Made by a program: the position numbers and the translations under genes. A DNA stretch of 33,710 nucleotides, from the NCBI GenBank assembly GCA_045632605.1, contig JAZQXA010000159.1, forward strand, positions 1-33,710. Direction: 5' to 3'. The notes beneath the pieces are model-generated. The model had not been told where the DNA came from. It was given only the letters and a program-made list of their open reading frames with translations, and made no database searches. Numbering within the stretch: the stretch's first letter is position 1; each line of letters starts with the position of its first letter. Below, in pieces: positions 31,201-33,710 of the stretch. This DNA is from Flemingiibacterium sp045632605. GTDB lineage: Bacteria > Bacillota > Clostridia > Oscillospirales > CAG-272.

Positions 31201-33543
31201 ATGATTACCAGAATAATCAAGCGCGACGGACGTGAAGCTCCGTTCAATATCGAAAAAATTGCCCAAGCGATTTTCAAGGCTGCCGAGGCTGTCGGCGGTC
31301 ACGACTACAGCACAGCAATGGACCTTGCCTGCAAGGTTGCAGAACAGCTCGAAAAGGATTGCTCCGCACACGGAAATTACGCTCCGACGGTTGAGCAGAT
31401 TCAGGATACCGTTGAAAAGGTGCTCGTTAACAACGGTCATGCACGTACAGCAAAGGAATATATCCTTTACCGTGCAACCCGTACCCGTGCACGCGAAATG
31501 AACACAAAGCTCATGAAAACCTATGAGGACCTTACCTTTAAGGCGGCAAAGGATTCCGATATCAAGCGTGAAAACGCTAATATCAACGGCGACACCGCTA
31601 TGGGTACGATGCTCAAGTACGGCTCCGAGGGCGCAAAGCAGTTTTATGAGATGTACATTCTCGACCCCGTTCACGCAAAGGCACATAACGAGGGTGATAT
31701 TCATATCCACGACCTCGACTTTTTAACTCTGACCACCACCTGCTGTCAGATTGATATAATCAAGCTCTTTGAAAACGGTTTCTCAACCGGTCATGGCTTC
31801 CTGCGTGCTCCCAATGATATCGCAAGCTATGCGGCTCTTGCCTGCATTGCTATCCAGTCGAATCAGAACGACCAGCACGGCGGTCAGTCTATTCCGAACT
31901 TTGAATACGGTATGGCAGACGGTGTAAGAAAGACATATAAGAAGCTTTACAAGCGCAATCTTATCAAGGCTCTCGAAATGCTCGACGCAACCGACGATGC
32001 CGAGCTGCTTGCAGAGAGAATCCTCACCGCTGTCGGAACTGCTCCCATGCTCTCTGACGATGCTGTTTTCGTTTCTGCGATAACCGATGCTCTCACAAAG
32101 GAAATCGGTGAAGAAAAGGCAAAGCGTGTTGTTGGATTCACACGTAAATATACCCTTGCCGAAACCGAGCGTGCGACATTCCAGGCAATGGAAGCACTTA
32201 TACATAACCTCAATACGATGCATTCCCGTGCAGGTGCGCAGATTCCGTTCAGTTCATTAAACTACGGTCTTGACACCTCCGCAGAGGGACGCCTTGTAAT
32301 GAAGTCCATCCTTCTTGCAACAGAGGCAGGTCTTGGAAACGGTGAAACACCTATCTTCCCGATTCAGATTCTTAAGGTAAAAGAGGGCATCAACTACAAC
32401 GAGGGTGACCCCAACTACGATATCTTCAAACTTGCCTGCCGCGTTTCGGCAAAGCGTCTTTTCCCGAACTTCTCGTTCATTGATGCGCCCTATAATCTCC
32501 GTTACTATCAGCCCGGCAAGCCCGAAACCGAGGTTGCATACATGGGTTGCCGTACACGTGTTATGGCGAACAACTACGACAAGAACAACGAGATTGTTTC
32601 CGGCAGAGGTAACCTCAGCTTCACTTCCATCAACCTGCCGCGTATCGCAATTAATGCAAAGGGTAATGTTGACTGGTTCTTTGATGAGCTTGACCGCAAG
32701 ATAGCAATCGTATTCGACCAGCTTCTCGACCGCTTTAAGATTCAGGCTGAAAAGACTGTACGCAACTACCCGTTCCTTATGGGTCAGGGAATCTGGCTCG
32801 GCTCGGATAAGCTCGGAATCGACGACAAGGTTGGCGAAGTATTAAAACACGGAACGCTCACCGTTGGCTTCATCGGTCTTGCAGAGTGCCTCAAGGCTCT
32901 TATCGGCAAGCATCACGGTGAATCGAAGGATGCACAGAATCTCGGTCTTGAAATCATCGGCTTTATGCGTAAGCGCGCAGATGAGGCAAGCAAGAAGTAC
33001 GGTCTTAATTTCACCGTTATCGGTACTCCGGCAGAGGGCCTGTCCGGCAGATTTGTCCGTATCGACAAGAAAAAGTACGGCGAAATTGAGGGCGTTACCG
33101 ACCGCGATTATTACACCAACTCTTTCCATATTCCGGTATATTATCCGATTTCCGCGGCTGACAAGATTAAGCTCGAAGCTCCTTATCATGAGCTTACAAA
33201 CGCAGGTCATATCACCTATGTTGAGCTTGACGGCGACCCGATGGAAAACCTCGATGCATTCGAGCAGGTTATCCGCTGTATGAAGGAATCGGGCGTTGGT
33301 TACGGTTCAATCAACCACCCGGTTGACCGCGACCCTGTTTGCGGCTACACCGGTATCATCGGTAACGAATGTCCGTCCTGCCACAGAACAGAGGATGACG
33401 GTAAGGGTAAATTTGAACGTATTCGCCGCATCACCGGTTACCTCGTTGGTACACTCGACAGCTTCAACGATGCAAAACGCAGTGAGGTTGAAGACCGAGT
33501 TAAGCATTCAACCGGCAGCGAAGATACAAGCGATTTGTTCTAA
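31201..33543 (+). CDS. nrdD: Anaerobic (class III) ribonucleoside-triphosphate reductase, catalytic subunit
   Basis: NrdD makes deoxyribonucleotides in the absence of oxygen using a glycyl radical. The 780-residue protein starts with an ATP-cone (about 1-95). It has the conserved CCQIDI and TGHGFLR regions, the active-site Cys450 in YMGCRTRV, a zinc site with Cys714, Cys724 and Cys727 (GNECPSC), and the radical Gly746 in RITGYL near the C terminus. ATG 31201 follows AAGGAG. Two NrdR boxes lie in the leader. The activating enzyme NrdG is not encoded before the window ends, and a terminator follows about 95 bases after the stop. Confidence 0.96.
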   Translation: MITRIIKRDGREAPFNIEKIAQAIFKAAEAVGGHDYSTAMDLACKVAEQLEKDCSAHGNYAPTVEQIQDTVEKVLVNNGHARTAKEYILYRATRTRAREMNTKLMKTYEDLTFKAAKDSDIKRENANINGDTAMGTMLKYGSEGAKQFYEMYILDPVHAKAHNEGDIHIHDLDFLTLTTTCCQIDIIKLFENGFSTGHGFLRAPNDIASYAALACIAIQSNQNDQHGGQSIPNFEYGMADGVRKTYKKLYKRNLIKALEMLDATDDAELLAERILTAVGTAPMLSDDAVFVSAITDALTKEIGEEKAKRVVGFTRKYTLAETERATFQAMEALIHNLNTMHSRAGAQIPFSSLNYGLDTSAEGRLVMKSILLATEAGLGNGETPIFPIQILKVKEGINYNEGDPNYDIFKLACRVSAKRLFPNFSFIDAPYNLRYYQPGKPETEVAYMGCRTRVMANNYDKNNEIVSGRGNLSFTSINLPRIAINAKGNVDWFFDELDRKIAIVFDQLLDRFKIQAEKTVRNYPFLMGQGIWLGSDKLGIDDKVGEVLKHGTLTVGFIGLAECLKALIGKHHGESKDAQNLGLEIIGFMRKRADEASKKYGLNFTVIGTPAEGLSGRFVRIDKKKYGEIEGVTDRDYYTNSFHIPVYYPISAADKIKLEAPYHELTNAGHITYVELDGDPMENLDAFEQVIRCMKESGVGYGSINHPVDRDPVCGYTGIIGNECPSCHRTEDDGKGKFERIRRITGYLVGTLDSFNDAKRSEVEDRVKHSTGSEDTSDLF

Positions 33544-33638
33544 GTTTGAATATACGAAAAAAACGGCGGGAAGTGCACACCCGAATAAGGATGTTATCTA
33601 AACGCCCGATTGAGAGCCAAAGACAACGATAGCAAGAA

Positions 33639-33676
33639 AGCCGAACGTGATTATACACGTTCGGCTCTTTTGTTAT
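33639..33676 (+). terminator. Intrinsic terminator of nrdD
   Basis: A perfect 11-bp stem (33639-33649 with 33656-33666) with a six-base loop is followed by CTTTTGTTA. The remaining 33544-33710 contains no recognisable gene. Confidence 0.9.
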
Positions 33677-33710
33677 TTTCGGCATAATACATTTACGAAA
33701 ATAGTTTTAT

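Overview
The window looks like chromosomal core DNA of an anaerobic Gram-positive Firmicute of class Clostridia, most likely an uncultured Oscillospirales/Ruminococcaceae-type gut bacterium (inference). Supporting signs are RNase Y, a cysteine T-box leader, WalRK with YycH/YycI, an oxygen-sensitive class III ribonucleotide reductase, S-layer homology repeats, near-consensus SigA promoters with 17-bp spacers, and strong GGAGG-type ribosome binding sites. No phage, insertion sequence, CRISPR array or plasmid gene was seen. The only recombinase is a lone Xer-type enzyme.

Layout. 1-2720: 3' end of rny, converging on a two-gene Xer recombinase/HAD phosphatase operon. 2769-5323: T-box-controlled cysE-cysS. 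5365-7940: polar amino acid ABC transporter (lipoprotein, permease, ATPase). 8035-9617: secreted SLH-transglutaminase protein. 9660-11928: nrdR, a class I glutamine amidotransferase-like hydrolase and an inositol monophosphatase-family enzyme. 11952-13950: two tandem zinc-ribbon membrane protein genes with related promoters and leaders. 13992-16659: MBOAT plus DHHW cell-surface O-acetylation pair. 16645-19103: nth, tRNA-Glu(CTC) and murJ. 19109-22300: rsmI, trmN6-like methyltransferase and murA. 22303-30872: a long minus-strand operon rluA-type / DUF3810 / pseudo-deacetylase / walR / walK / yycH / yycI. 31027-33676: nrdD with two NrdR boxes.

How the genes connect. Several concern the envelope: WalRK with YycHI, MurA, MurJ, the O-acetylation pair, the SLH protein and the deacetylase-like protein. 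NrdR and one of its probable targets (nrdD) are both present. CysE and CysS, which make cysteine and load it on tRNA, share a leader that reads uncharged tRNA-Cys.

Most of the window is ordinary housekeeping DNA, and no complete new system is obvious. The best leads are a substrate-binding lipoprotein that appears circularly permuted, a promoter-leader-zinc-ribbon module duplicated ahead of two unrelated membrane domains, and a deacetylase-fold protein lacking its metal ligands inside the wal operon. Several starts were moved from the longest reading frame to GTG, TTG or internal ATG codons because a ribosome binding site or promoter decides them.
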